Part shown: positions 8,901 to 17,227 of the stretch, in pieces
How positions within the stretch are numbered: the stretch's first letter is position 1
How the letters are laid out: each line of letters starts with the position of its first letter
Assembly (NCBI RefSeq): GCF_019744875.1
Contig: NZ_JAIETU010000005.1
Location: 682,001-746,000, forward strand
From: Hyphomicrobium sp.
Lineage (GTDB): Bacteria; Pseudomonadota; Alphaproteobacteria; Rhizobiales; Hyphomicrobiaceae
Direction: 5' to 3'
DNA length: 64,000 nucleotides
Position numbers and translations under genes: made by a program
Notes under the pieces: generated by a model
Database searches by the model: none
Told to the model about the DNA's origin: nothing
The model's input: only the letters and a program-made list of their open reading frames with translations

Positions 8901-9497
8901 CTACCAGCGCGTGTTGGCCCGCACCCAGGCCGTGCCGCCGCGGCGCGCCAGCACGCGGGTGCGCTCGTAGCCGATCACGGGCGGGTAATCGACGACATAG
9001 CGTTGCGCCGGGCGAACGGCGACCGCCCGGTTGCGGATGCCGTAGACCGGCGGCTCGACCATGCGGACGCGTCGGCCGGGATGGACGAGGATCTCGCGCG
9101 GAACGACCTTCACCTCGGCCGGAACCGGCACCTTGCAACGCCGCTCGCCGTAAGGACCGTAGGTGGTTTCCCAGCGCCAGCCGGCGCGGCGCACGACCAC
9201 CTCCTGGAACACGGTGCGCGTAACGGGCGGCGTCATGGCGTAGCCGACGCGGCCCGGCTGCAGCATCACGCGCTCCTGGCGCACGACAACCGAAGGTCGC
9301 GTTTCGTAGACTTCCCGGTAGCCGCGCTCGACGACCACCGGCCGCTCGACCGTGCGGTAGACGTCAGGGTAGCTCACCCGGTCGTAGCATTCGCCACCAC
9401 CCCGGCAGGCCGCAGCCGGCGAGGCGGCGGCCGCAACGATGAAAAGACCCGTGACGGCAGAAAGACCGGCGACGGCGACGCGACCGCGTGACAACAT
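8901..9497 (-). CDS. Secreted Arg/Val-rich hypothetical protein
   Basis: I do not recognise a named family. The 198-residue product starts with a signal peptide (basic MLSRGR, then a hydrophobic stretch ending SPAAA before CRGGGE). The mature part is very rich in Arg, Val and Tyr, with recurring V-x-R/R-x-V patterns and paired short motifs such as VVVERGYREVYETRP. That makes it strongly basic and probably beta-rich. An ATG at 9503 is also possible, but a GGAG sits only 3 bp from it and 9 bp from the ATG at 9497. Likely periplasmic or surface-associated. It is expressed away from lemA across a 219 bp divergent spacer. Confidence 0.7.
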   Translation of the reverse strand: MLSRGRVAVAGLSAVTGLFIVAAAASPAAACRGGGECYDRVSYPDVYRTVERPVVVERGYREVYETRPSVVVRQERVMLQPGRVGYAMTPPVTRTVFQEVVVRRAGWRWETTYGPYGERRCKVPVPAEVKVVPREILVHPGRRVRMVEPPVYGIRNRAVAVRPAQRYVVDYPPVIGYERTRVLARRGGTAWVRANTRW

Positions 9498-9716
9498 AGA
9501 CATTCGCTCCGGAGCAAGACCCTGACCGATACTAATCCAACAGGCTCTCATCGAAGCGAGGAACGTCCCGCGTTGGTTAAGCTCAACGCGTTGACTCATT
9601 TATACTTTTAATAGGTTTGAACGATTTCATTGCCCGGCCGTTCGCGGCGCCGATATCGCAGCGCACTGCCATCTGATAAAACAGTGTCGCCTTTGCCCCT
9701 CACGAGGATCTCTCTC

Positions 9717-10340
9717 ATGACCCCCGCCCTTTCCTTTCCCTCGTTTCGCCCGCTCGCCCTGATCGCGACGCTCTTTGCGGCGCTGCTTCTCGGCGGCTGC
9801 GGCATCAACAACATCCCCACCTACGAGCAGAGCGCGAAAGCCGCCTGGGCCGAGGTGCAGAACCAGTACAAGCGCCGGACCGACCTCATCCCGAACCTCG
9901 TCGAGAGCGTCAAAGGCTTCGCCGAGCAGGAGCGGAAGGTGCTGACCGACGTTACGGAAGCGCGCGCGAAGGCGACCAGCGTGCAGATCCCGGCCGACAT
10001 CCTCACCAACCCCGAGGCCATGAAGCAATTCCAGGACGCGCAAAACACGCTGGGCGGGGCGCTGCGCCAGTTGCTCGCCGTCGTCGAGCGCTATCCCGAC
10101 ATCAAGTCGGGCCAGAACTTCCTGGCGCTGCAGAGCCAGATCGAAGGCACCGAGAACCGCATCTCCATCGCACGCCGCGACTACATCCAGGCGGTGCGCC
10201 AGTACAATACGGAGATCACGACCTTCCCGGGACGCCTGTGGAAGTCGTTCATGTATCCCTCGGCCGAGCCGATGGCGACGTTCGACATTCCGGCCGAAGA
10301 GCAGAAGGCGCCCAAGGTCGATTTCGGCACGAGCAAGTGA
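9717..10340 (+). CDS. lemA: LemA family lipoprotein
   Basis: A 207-residue LemA-family protein with a lipoprotein signal peptide (lipobox LGGC, Cys28). The mature domain shows the family core: YEQSAKAAWAEVQNQYKRR, DLIPNLVESVKGFAEQE, and FLALQSQIEGTENRI followed by ARRDYIQAVRQYN. LemA proteins are helical-bundle envelope proteins of unclear function that are very often encoded beside TPM-domain proteins, as here. The ATG at 9717 has a GAGG element upstream; an earlier in-frame ATG at 9630 would bury the signal peptide. Probably the first gene of an operon with the two TPM genes. Confidence 0.93.
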   Translation: MTPALSFPSFRPLALIATLFAALLLGGCGINNIPTYEQSAKAAWAEVQNQYKRRTDLIPNLVESVKGFAEQERKVLTDVTEARAKATSVQIPADILTNPEAMKQFQDAQNTLGGALRQLLAVVERYPDIKSGQNFLALQSQIEGTENRISIARRDYIQAVRQYNTEITTFPGRLWKSFMYPSAEPMATFDIPAEEQKAPKVDFGTSK

Positions 10341-10365
10341 GCTGAACCCTTGCGCGCGACGCCTT

Positions 10366-10391
10366 CACCCTCCCTCTCGACGGGGAGGGTG
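10366..10391. repeat. CACCCTCCC/GGGAGGGTG palindromic intergenic element
   Basis: Inverted repeat CACCCTCCC (10366-10374) and GGGAGGGTG (10383-10391) with an 8 bp loop, between lemA and the first TPM gene. No T-run follows. It resembles the GGGGAGG-type palindrome at 54997 and may be a dispersed REP-like sequence rather than a true terminator. Confidence 0.6.
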
Positions 10392-10423
10392 GCGCTGCGG
10401 GCGCCGGATGGGGTGATGATCGA

Positions 10424-11293
10424 ATGCCAACATCGACGCTGCGCTTGCCCATGACTGACCACGCGTCTTCTCGGCGTATCGGCCGCGGCGCCGTCGCGGC
10501 GTTCGTGGCGGCGCTCACTCTGGTTCTGCTCGCCGGTGTGTCCGGAGCCCGTGCGGCGCCGGCGTTTCCGGCGCTCACCGGCCAGATCGTCGACGACGCC
10601 AAGCTGCTGACGGCCGAAGACCGCGCGGCGGTCGAGACCGAGCTCAAAGCGCTCGAGCAAAAGTCGACCGACCAGTTCGTCGTCGTCACCGTGCCGTCGC
10701 TCGGCGGCCTTGAGATCGAGGACTACGGCTATCAGCTCGGCCGCCATTGGGGCATCGGCCAGGCCGGAAAAGACAACGGCGTGCTGCTGATCGTGGCGCC
10801 CAACGAACGCAAAGTGCGCATCGAGGTCGGACGCGGGCTGGAGCCGATCGTCACCGACCTCATGAGCCGCATCATCATCGAGAACGCCATCCTGCCGGAG
10901 TTCCGGCGCGGCAACTTCAGCGGCGGCATCCGGGCGGGCGTGCGCGATATCAAGGATACGCTGCTGGGCGATGCGGAAGCGGTGAAGGAGCGTGCGCGCG
11001 GTCTCAACGGCCAGGATGAGCCGGACTGGATCGGGCTTCTGATGATCGCCTTCTGGATCGCGATCGTCGTCTACATCATCTACGCGCAGTCGCGTTACGC
11101 CGCGCAATCCCCGCAGACCATCAGCCGGGATCAAAGGCGGCGCGGGCGGCGTATGCGCGACGCGGGGCCGATCATCATTCCGGGCGGCGCGTCCGACTCG
11201 TGGGGCGGCGGCTGGTCCGGCGGTGGAGGCGGGGGCGGTTGGTCTGGCGGCGGCGGCGATTTCGGCGGCGGCGGCGGATCCGGCAGCTGGTAG
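10424..11293 (+). CDS. TPM-domain membrane protein with Gly-rich tail (YgcG type)
   Basis: A 289-residue protein with an N-terminal hydrophobic signal (residues about 20-45), a periplasmic TPM domain (about 50-185), one transmembrane helix (IGLLMIAFWIAIVVYIIYAQ) and a C-terminal Gly/Ser-rich tail ending GGGGGSGSW. TPM domains are implicated in photosystem II repair in plants; in bacteria the role is unclear. The core motifs VDDAKLLTAEDRAAVE and DNGVLLIVAPNERKVRIEVG are clear. A second ATG at 10451 is a possible alternative start. It sits between lemA and a second TPM gene. Confidence 0.9.
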   Translation: MPTSTLRLPMTDHASSRRIGRGAVAAFVAALTLVLLAGVSGARAAPAFPALTGQIVDDAKLLTAEDRAAVETELKALEQKSTDQFVVVTVPSLGGLEIEDYGYQLGRHWGIGQAGKDNGVLLIVAPNERKVRIEVGRGLEPIVTDLMSRIIIENAILPEFRRGNFSGGIRAGVRDIKDTLLGDAEAVKERARGLNGQDEPDWIGLLMIAFWIAIVVYIIYAQSRYAAQSPQTISRDQRRRGRRMRDAGPIIIPGGASDSWGGGWSGGGGGGGWSGGGGDFGGGGGSGSW

Positions 11294-11356
11294 GTATGGG
11301 ATGGCTTTCTGCGGAAGAACGGCCGACGCATCAATGGAACTCCTAAGGACGATGCC

Positions 11357-11983
11357 ATGCGACTGACGTTTTCGGAAACCGACGAGCACCGGATCGCGGA
11401 AGCCATCACGAACGCCGAGCGCAAGACCTCGGGCGAGATCGTGGCCGTCGTTTCATCCGAGAGCAGCACGTATCTCTATGCGCCGTTCCTCTGGGCATCC
11501 GTCGCCGCCCTGCTGACGCCGTGGCCGCTGATCCTGTGGACGTGGTGGCCGGCGTCGTGGGTCTATCTCGCGCAGGTGGCGGTGTTCGCCGCCGTGCTTC
11601 TGCTGACGCTGCCGAGGCCGATCCGCTATCGCCTCGTGCCGGCGCGGGTCAAACGCGCGCGCGCACACCGGCGCGCGATGGAGCAGTTCGTCGCGCAGAA
11701 TCTGCACACGACGGCTGGGCGCACGGGCGTGCTGATTTTCGTCTCGGTTGCCGAGCGCCACGCCGAGATCATCGCCGACACGGCCATCGACGGCCGTGTT
11801 CCGAAGGGCACGTGGAAATCCATCGTCGCGCGTTTGACGGGCGCATTCGGGAACGGGCAACCGGTCGAGGGCTTCGTCACCGCCATCGACGAAGTCGGCG
11901 CGCATCTGGCGACCCACTTTCCGCCGGGCTCGTGCGATGTGAACGAGCTGCCGGACCATCTCATCGTGCTCGACGGCGTGTGA
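11357..11983 (+). CDS. TPM-domain membrane protein, second copy
   Basis: A 208-residue protein of the TPM/YgcG group with a different topology from its neighbour. There is no signal peptide; a short N-terminal TPM part (FSETDEHRIAEAITNAERKT) is followed by two hydrophobic segments (about residues 42-62 and 68-86) and then the rest of the TPM-like domain with GVLIFVSVAERHAEIIADT. This split-by-membrane layout is typical of the second TPM protein in lemA-TPM-TPM operons. It starts 63 bp after the first TPM gene. Function unknown; probably a membrane complex with LemA. Confidence 0.85.
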   Translation: MRLTFSETDEHRIAEAITNAERKTSGEIVAVVSSESSTYLYAPFLWASVAALLTPWPLILWTWWPASWVYLAQVAVFAAVLLLTLPRPIRYRLVPARVKRARAHRRAMEQFVAQNLHTTAGRTGVLIFVSVAERHAEIIADTAIDGRVPKGTWKSIVARLTGAFGNGQPVEGFVTAIDEVGAHLATHFPPGSCDVNELPDHLIVLDGV

Positions 11984-11993
11984 TCGCGGCCCG

Positions 11994-12971
11994 CTATCGC
12001 AGCGTGACGACGATCTTGCCGGTGGCCTCGCGCCGGTCGATGACGCCGATGGCTTCGCGGATCTCGGCGAGCGGATACGTCGCCTGAATGCGGGGCGCGA
12101 GCTTGCCCTCCGACACCCAGCGCAAGACATCGATCATGTTGGCGCGATGGCCGGCGGGGTCGCGCTTGACGGCCTCGCCCCAGAACACGCCGATCGCATC
12201 GGCGCCTTTCAGCATCAGAAGGTTGAGCGGCAGCTTCGGAATGTCGCCGGCCGCGAAGCCGACGACGAGGAAGCGGCCCTGCCACGCCAGCGCGCGCACG
12301 GCGGGTTCCGCATAGGGTCCACCGACGCAGTCGTAGACCACATCGACGCCGCGGCCGCCGGTCAGCGTTTTCAACGCCTCCTTGAGGTCGACGGCGTCGT
12401 AGTTCACGACCTCATCGGCGCCGAGTGCGCGGCAGATCTCGAGCTTGTCGTCGGACGAAGCAGCCGCAATGACGCGCGCGCCCATCGCCTTGGCGATCTC
12501 GATGGCGGCCTGGCCCGCGCCGCCCGATGCTCCGAGGATGGCGACGGTCTCGCCGGGCTTCACGCGCCCGCGGTCCTTGAGGCCGTGGATGGCCGTGCCG
12601 AACGTCACGCTGACGGCGGACGCCACCTCATCGGATACGGATGCGGGGATCGGGATCAGCGCGTCCGCGCCCACGACGACCTTCTCGCGCGCGCCGCCGT
12701 AGCCCACGGCCGCGGCCACGCGATCGCCCACGGCGACGCCTGTCACCCCGGGGCCAAGGCTCTCGACCACGCCCGCGATTTCACCCGATGGCGAGAACGG
12801 CAGCGACGGCTTCGTCTGGTACTTTCCGCGCGTAATCAGGGTGTCGAAAAAGTTGAGTGCGGCGGCATGGACGCGCACGACGGCCTCGCCTGCTCCGGCC
12901 ACGGGATCGGCAATCTCCTCCACCACCACGGCCTCCGGGCCATCGAGGCTCTTGCAAAGTGCCGCCTTCAT
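11994..12971 (-). CDS. NADPH:quinone oxidoreductase, zinc-independent MDR family
   Basis: A 325-residue medium-chain dehydrogenase/reductase of the quinone oxidoreductase type. It begins MKAALCKSLDGPEAV, has the NADPH-binding segment VAILGASGGAGQAAIEIAKA, the GADEVVNYD block, and ends in the typical REATGKIVVTLR. No structural zinc cysteines are present. The start is the ATG at 12971; the frame stays open far upstream on the minus strand, but that part is antisense to the TrmH and IalB genes. Substrate not predictable beyond quinones or enones. Convergent with the second TPM gene. Confidence 0.92.
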   Translation of the reverse strand: MKAALCKSLDGPEAVVVEEIADPVAGAGEAVVRVHAAALNFFDTLITRGKYQTKPSLPFSPSGEIAGVVESLGPGVTGVAVGDRVAAAVGYGGAREKVVVGADALIPIPASVSDEVASAVSVTFGTAIHGLKDRGRVKPGETVAILGASGGAGQAAIEIAKAMGARVIAAASSDDKLEICRALGADEVVNYDAVDLKEALKTLTGGRGVDVVYDCVGGPYAEPAVRALAWQGRFLVVGFAAGDIPKLPLNLLMLKGADAIGVFWGEAVKRDPAGHRANMIDVLRWVSEGKLAPRIQATYPLAEIREAIGVIDRREATGKIVVTLR

Positions 12972-13148
12972 GTGTGACCTCCCGGGACGAAACGTATCTT
13001 TATCTGCTCTCCGGGCGGACTCTGGCGGACCATGACGGTGAGTTGTCCCTCGCGGATCGCCCTTTGCGGCGCACCTCTGTGTCCCACTGGGATCTGCGAG
13101 GTCCGCCAAGGTCTCTAGCCGGAGTGCCGTCATCATGCGAGCCCAAAT

Positions 13149-13706
13149 ATGACGTCCACGGCCTGGCCCCCCAAAGCACGCGGCTATTTCGCAATCGGCG
13201 CGGAACGCTCCTCGAAAGCGCTCAACCTCGGCAACCTGATGCGGTCTGCGCATGCGTTCGGGGCGAGCTTCACGTTCACGATCGGAGCGCAGTACCAGGC
13301 GCTCGAAGCCCGCGCCGACACGTCGAAGGGGCACTGGCACCTGCCGCACTACAACTGGACCGCGACCGGCGACATGGTGCTGCCGAAGGGCTGCAAGCTG
13401 GTCGGCATCGAATTGCTCGACGAAGCCGTGGCGCTGCCGAGCTTTCGCCATCCTCTGCAGGCCGCCTACGTGCTGGGGCCGGAGCGCGGTTCGCTCTCGG
13501 ACGATCTGCTCGCGCGATGCGATTTCACCGTCAAGATCCCGACCAGCTTTTGCGTCAACGTGGCGATGGCGGGGGCCATCGTGATGTACGACCGGGTGAA
13601 AAGCATGGCGCCATTCGCCGAGCGGCCGATATCCGAGGGGGGACCCGCGCCAGCAAGTGGGGCGGTACGCGCGGATGGACACCGCAAGGGGCGCGCCGAC
13701 GGCTAA
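13149..13706 (+). CDS. TrmH/SpoU-family RNA 2'-O-methyltransferase
   Basis: A 185-residue SPOUT methyltransferase. The three knot motifs are visible: motif 1 LNLGNLMRSAHAFGA, motif 2 YVLGPERGSLS, and motif 3 IPTSFCVNVAMAGAIVMYDR. It lacks the N-terminal substrate-binding domain of RlmB, so it resembles the minimal single-domain type acting on tRNA or rRNA ribose. The C-terminal 25 residues are polar and variable. Divergent from the quinone oxidoreductase gene. The RNA substrate cannot be told from sequence. Confidence 0.9.
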   Translation: MTSTAWPPKARGYFAIGAERSSKALNLGNLMRSAHAFGASFTFTIGAQYQALEARADTSKGHWHLPHYNWTATGDMVLPKGCKLVGIELLDEAVALPSFRHPLQAAYVLGPERGSLSDDLLARCDFTVKIPTSFCVNVAMAGAIVMYDRVKSMAPFAERPISEGGPAPASGAVRADGHRKGRADG

Positions 13707-13808
13707 TGCGCCAGACCGAGCGGTGCGCCGGCAGTCCGACGGGTGGCAAATTGACCAAGCTCCAAGTATAAAGGCGCAGATTCGCCAGAAGGGGACTGTC
13801 GAACTTCC

Positions 13809-14345
13809 ATGAAGCCAATCCGCATCAAGCCGTTCGCCGCCCTCCCGCTCATCGTGGGCTTCACGCTCACGGGCGCCGCCCCGCTCGCCGCGCAGGCGCT
13901 CGCCCAGGGCGCCGTCGAGATGAAGAAATTCGGCGACTGGATCGTGCACCAGAACAGCGGCGAGGGGCCCAAGATCTGCTTTGCGGCAACGCTGCCCAAA
14001 ACCAAAGAGCCGGCGACCGCCAACCGCGCCAAGATCGTCTTCTATGTTTCGGCCTGGCCCAAGGAAGGCGTGAAGTCGGAAATCTCCATCAAGCTCGGCT
14101 ATCGCATCAAAGCTGACGCACCCATCGCCGTGACCGTGGGCGACGACGAATTCCAGCTCTTCGCGCAGGACGACCGCGCCTATGTGGCGGACGCCACGCA
14201 GGAGCTGAAGATGATCGAATCCATGAAGAAGGCTTCGAAGCTCACCGTCAAAGCCACGTCCACGCGCGGCACGCAGACTGTCGATACCTATTCGCTGCAG
14301 GGGCTCGGCCAGGCGCTGCAGGCGATCGCGACGGCCTGCCCGTAA
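13809..14345 (+). CDS. Invasion-associated locus B (IalB) family periplasmic protein
   Basis: A 178-residue exported protein of the IalB family, common in Hyphomicrobiales. The signal peptide covers about the first 33 residues (hydrophobic stretch then AQALAQ). The mature part has the conserved FGDWIVHQNSGEGPKICFAA opening, a mid KVGYRI-like strand region and a terminal Cys (TACP) that can pair with the earlier Cys. In Bartonella the family was linked to erythrocyte invasion, but most members are in free-living bacteria and have an unassigned envelope role. It stands alone, convergent with smr. Confidence 0.9.
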   Translation: MKPIRIKPFAALPLIVGFTLTGAAPLAAQALAQGAVEMKKFGDWIVHQNSGEGPKICFAATLPKTKEPATANRAKIVFYVSAWPKEGVKSEISIKLGYRIKADAPIAVTVGDDEFQLFAQDDRAYVADATQELKMIESMKKASKLTVKATSTRGTQTVDTYSLQGLGQALQAIATACP

Positions 14346-14358
14346 GCGCTCAAGCGGA

Positions 14359-14979
14359 TTAGCGGACTTTCTCTGGATTGCGGAGCTGCACGTAGAGCGC
14401 TCCTTCGCCACCGTGCGAGATCGCGGCCACCGTAAAGCTGACGACGATGGCGCGCAGCTCCGGTTCCGCCAGCCACATCGGCACGTTCTTCTTCAGGATG
14501 CCGCGCTCGGCCACGCCGAACATGTCGTCATCGTCGCGCGGGCGGCGCGGCCCGCCCTTGCCGGTGATGACCAGCACCCAGCGCTGACCCTTGCGAAACG
14601 CGGAATGCAAAAAGCCTCTCAGCGCGGTGTGCGCTTCGTGCTGGCGCATGCCGTGCAAGTCGATGCGGGCTTCGATCTCGAAGTGACCCTGGCGCAGCTT
14701 GCGCGCGGCTTTGCGGTCGAACGTGCTCAGCGACGGCGCGTTCGCTTCCGAGGTCCGCGGTGGCGTCGGCAGCGGTTTGGTTTCGGGTTTGGAGGGGCCG
14801 GGTTTCGCCGCTTTCCCATCGGTCAGAAACGGCGTGATGCTGTCGAGGTCCGGCATCTCGGCAAGGTGGCGGTCCTTGCGCACCTTGAGCGGCTGCAGCG
14901 ATGACGCCGTGTGCTCCCAAAGCGCCTCATCCTCTTTGCTCAGGTGGCGGCGACGCGGCTTTGAGGGTGGCTTGCTCAC
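14359..14979 (-). CDS. Smr-domain protein
   Basis: A 206-residue protein with a C-terminal Smr (small MutS-related) domain, a likely nuclease or nucleic-acid-binding fold. The signature elements are ARIDLHGM (DLHG at 107-110), LVITGKGG (139-143) and ISHGGEGALYVQL. The N-terminal about 90 residues are basic and Pro-rich. The GTG start at 14979 overlaps the mltA stop as GTGA, so the two are translationally coupled. The mltA-smr pairing is common in Alphaproteobacteria. No MutS domain is attached. Confidence 0.92.
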   Translation of the reverse strand: MSKPPSKPRRRHLSKEDEALWEHTASSLQPLKVRKDRHLAEMPDLDSITPFLTDGKAAKPGPSKPETKPLPTPPRTSEANAPSLSTFDRKAARKLRQGHFEIEARIDLHGMRQHEAHTALRGFLHSAFRKGQRWVLVITGKGGPRRPRDDDDMFGVAERGILKKNVPMWLAEPELRAIVVSFTVAAISHGGEGALYVQLRNPEKVR

Positions 14980-16115
14980 GCGAGGCCGCCGGCCGCGGCA
15001 AGCAGCACAACGAACGAACCGGCATGCTTGGTCGTGCCGGCGAGCAGGCCCGCTTCGTCGCCGGAGCCGAAGTAGATGTCGCCGCGCTCGGGTCCGCGGA
15101 TTGCAGAGCCCACATCCTGCGCGATCATCAGGCGCGCGAAGCTTTCATTCGGCGTCCACGGGCAGAGGTCCGGCGCCGTCACGAACACCGGCGTGCCGAT
15201 GGCATGAAAGGCCGTGTCGACGGCGAGGCTGCGTCCCGGCGTCAGAGGAATCTCGATGGCGCCAAGCGGGCCGTCGTCTTCATTCTGCAGCTCGCGGAAA
15301 AAGATGAACGACCGGTTCTCCTGCATCACGGCGCTGCCGCGCGCGGCGTCCGCCGAAAGCCAGACCTTCAACGCGTCGAGCGTCATGTCGTCGGCAGAGA
15401 ACAGACCGGCGTCGATCAGGTAGCGGCCGACGGACGTGTAGGGATGCCCGTTCTTGCCGTCATAGGTGATGCGGATGGTCGTGCCGTCGGGCAGGCGAAT
15501 GCGGCCCGACCCCTGGATGTGCATGAAGAACGTATCGACCGGGTCGGACAGCCAGACGAGCTCGAGGCCTTGTCCGGCGAGTGCGCCCGCTTCGATCTCG
15601 GCCCGCGTCGAGTAGGGTTCGGTGCCGTCCGCCGTCCGGCGTGCGTGGGTGAGGCCGCCTGCCAGCGCGCCGCGCTCGGCCTCGGCGACGAGGTTCACGA
15701 GATCGGGCGGGCGGCGATAGACGGGGATCTGGAAGGGTCCGGTCTCTTCGCGCGAACCCGGCAGAACCGGCTCGTAGTACCCAGTCAGCAAGCCCGGGTT
15801 GCGATCGTGGACGACGCGATGGGGAATGAAGTTCGCCTCGAAGAAGGCTTTGGCCTCTTCAGGCTTCGTAATGCCCGGCGCCTCTTGCTGCGCGCGTTGT
15901 GCTGCTGAGAGGAGCGCCGCGCCGGCGACACAGGTCTTGCCGCTCGTCGCACCGCTTGACGTGCTTGCCCGCGCAAGCGCAGGCGCCGACCTTACGAACG
16001 CGCGAAAGGCGGCTAGGTGATCGTCTGCATCCCAACCGGAGAGCGCTGCATACGGCACCGCCTCGAAGACGATGTCCTGTCCTGCCACTTCAGATGTGCG
16101 GGCTCCAAGCGGCAT
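14976..16115 (-). CDS. mltA: Membrane-bound lytic murein transglycosylase A (MltA)
   Basis: Lytic transglycosylase that cleaves peptidoglycan between MurNAc and GlcNAc with formation of 1,6-anhydro sugar. The 379-residue protein shows the MltA and 3D domains: GLLTGYYEPVLPGS, IQGSGRIRLPDG followed by RITYDGKNGHPYTSVGRYL, and the 3D-domain end ARLMIAQDVGSAIRGPERGD with GDEAG. The catalytic Asp is in the AQDVGSAI segment. Oddly, the N-terminus (MPLGARTSEVAGQDI) shows no signal peptide or lipobox, and a stop and the timA gene lie close upstream. The start or export route is therefore uncertain. Confidence 0.93.
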   Translation of the reverse strand: MPLGARTSEVAGQDIVFEAVPYAALSGWDADDHLAAFRAFVRSAPALARASTSSGATSGKTCVAGAALLSAAQRAQQEAPGITKPEEAKAFFEANFIPHRVVHDRNPGLLTGYYEPVLPGSREETGPFQIPVYRRPPDLVNLVAEAERGALAGGLTHARRTADGTEPYSTRAEIEAGALAGQGLELVWLSDPVDTFFMHIQGSGRIRLPDGTTIRITYDGKNGHPYTSVGRYLIDAGLFSADDMTLDALKVWLSADAARGSAVMQENRSFIFFRELQNEDDGPLGAIEIPLTPGRSLAVDTAFHAIGTPVFVTAPDLCPWTPNESFARLMIAQDVGSAIRGPERGDIYFGSGDEAGLLAGTTKHAGSFVVLLAAAGGLA

Positions 16116-16149
16116 GGGGGTCAGCGGCCAATTGCGTGGGCAACCTCAA

Positions 16150-16896
16150 TTAGTTGGGCGCCTGCGTGCCGACCAGCTTCCAGTTCAGGTTCCGGCGCGC
16201 GTCCTTGCTCGAGATGTCGCGCGAGAACGTCCAGATGTCGGTCACGTCCTTGATGCGGGTCTCGTCGCCGTCGATCACGTTGCCCTTGTTGTCCCGCGTC
16301 GCCGTGATGAGCTGGCTGATGAAGCGCACGGTGATGCTGGCGATGCCCTTGGAACTGACCTCGGCTTCCAGAATGTCGGCCTTGTTGATGCCGACGAAGC
16401 TCTGGTCGATGACCTCGCCCTTCTGCTCGCGCTCGACGATGGCGCGGGTAAAGCTGTCGAGCACGTCGGCGCTCAGGAGATCGCGCAGCATGCGGCGATT
16501 GCCTTCGGCGAAGGCGGTGACGATCATTTCATAAGCCTGGCGGGCGCCGCGCAGGAAGCTGTCCGGGTCGAACTTGCTGTCCAGTGCCAGGATGCTCATG
16601 AGGCGCGTCGCGAGCGCCGTGTCCTCGCCCGCGAACGATTTGATCCGCGCCTCGACCTCGGCCACCGTGACGGCCGTGTCGACCGGCTCGACGTCGCGGT
16701 CGCGCCGCGGGAGGGTGACGACCTTGTCGGACTGGGCCGCAGGCTGCGACTTCGGCATGCTCGCCTCGCGGCGGCGCTTGTCGACCCTGGCGTCGTCGTC
16801 ACCCGTGCGGCGGCCCAGAACGCTCCTGAGCTTCACGATCGCAATCACGGCAATGACGAGGGAGAGAAGCGTGAGAAGATTGATTTCGCCATTCAT
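16150..16896 (-). CDS. Tim44/TimA-family membrane-anchored protein
   Basis: A 248-residue protein with one N-terminal membrane helix (INLLTLLSLVIAVIAIVKL), a charged linker, and a C-terminal Tim44-like domain from about residue 90. Conserved blocks include ALDSKFDPDSFLRGARQAYE, LLSADVLDSFTRAI and DIWTFSRDISSKDARRNLNW. Mitochondrial Tim44 anchors Hsp70 at the import motor. The bacterial TimA role is not settled and may be in membrane-protein handling. It lies 34 bp upstream of mltA, probably in one transcript with mltA-smr. It is divergent from secB, which also fits a protein-export context. Confidence 0.9.
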   Translation of the reverse strand: MNGEINLLTLLSLVIAVIAIVKLRSVLGRRTGDDDARVDKRRREASMPKSQPAAQSDKVVTLPRRDRDVEPVDTAVTVAEVEARIKSFAGEDTALATRLMSILALDSKFDPDSFLRGARQAYEMIVTAFAEGNRRMLRDLLSADVLDSFTRAIVEREQKGEVIDQSFVGINKADILEAEVSSKGIASITVRFISQLITATRDNKGNVIDGDETRIKDVTDIWTFSRDISSKDARRNLNWKLVGTQAPN

Positions 16897-17227
16897 CGTC
16901 AGCAGCTTCCCGGCAAGGCCCGCGCAAACGGGGCGTTTGCCCTGATGTAAGATCGCTAATGAGGTTCGTCCAGGCTTCGAATTCCCGGCCGATCGGGGGT
17001 GCCCGTCGGGAGAGACCTGATCATGTGCCGTAACTTAGGCCACAACGAGGGAGAAGCCAATATTCTTGCGTCGGCCTTTCCCGGTCCCGAACGATCGGGT
17101 TATTGGCCGATTGCGTGGCGGCCCCTCGCCGTGATAGCCACGGCTTTCTTTCAACAAACCGGGGCGCGCGGACCGGGCTTTTGCTCCCATCCGTCGCGAT
17201 CATCGAAACGTCCAGGGCTGGTAGGCG
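16897..17227. other. Divergent promoter region between timA and secB
   Basis: A 331 bp non-coding stretch between the divergent timA and secB genes. It must carry promoters for both. A short inverted repeat CCCGA-ACGA-TCGGG is visible near 17086-17099. I see no convincing gene, tRNA or riboswitch fold. Confidence 0.45.

Noticed and set aside
13023-13134. TGGCGGACC...GGTCCGCCA and ATGACGG...CCGTCAT repeats between the oxidoreductase and trmH genes
   Set aside because: Arms are short (9 and 7 bp), 70-90 bp apart and interleaved rather than nested, so chance in GC-rich DNA is likely.
12972-14411. Extension of the quinone oxidoreductase frame to 805 residues on the minus strand
   Set aside because: The added part is antisense to the trmH and ialB genes, has no family features and is Arg/Ala-rich in the way typical of antisense frames in GC-rich DNA.
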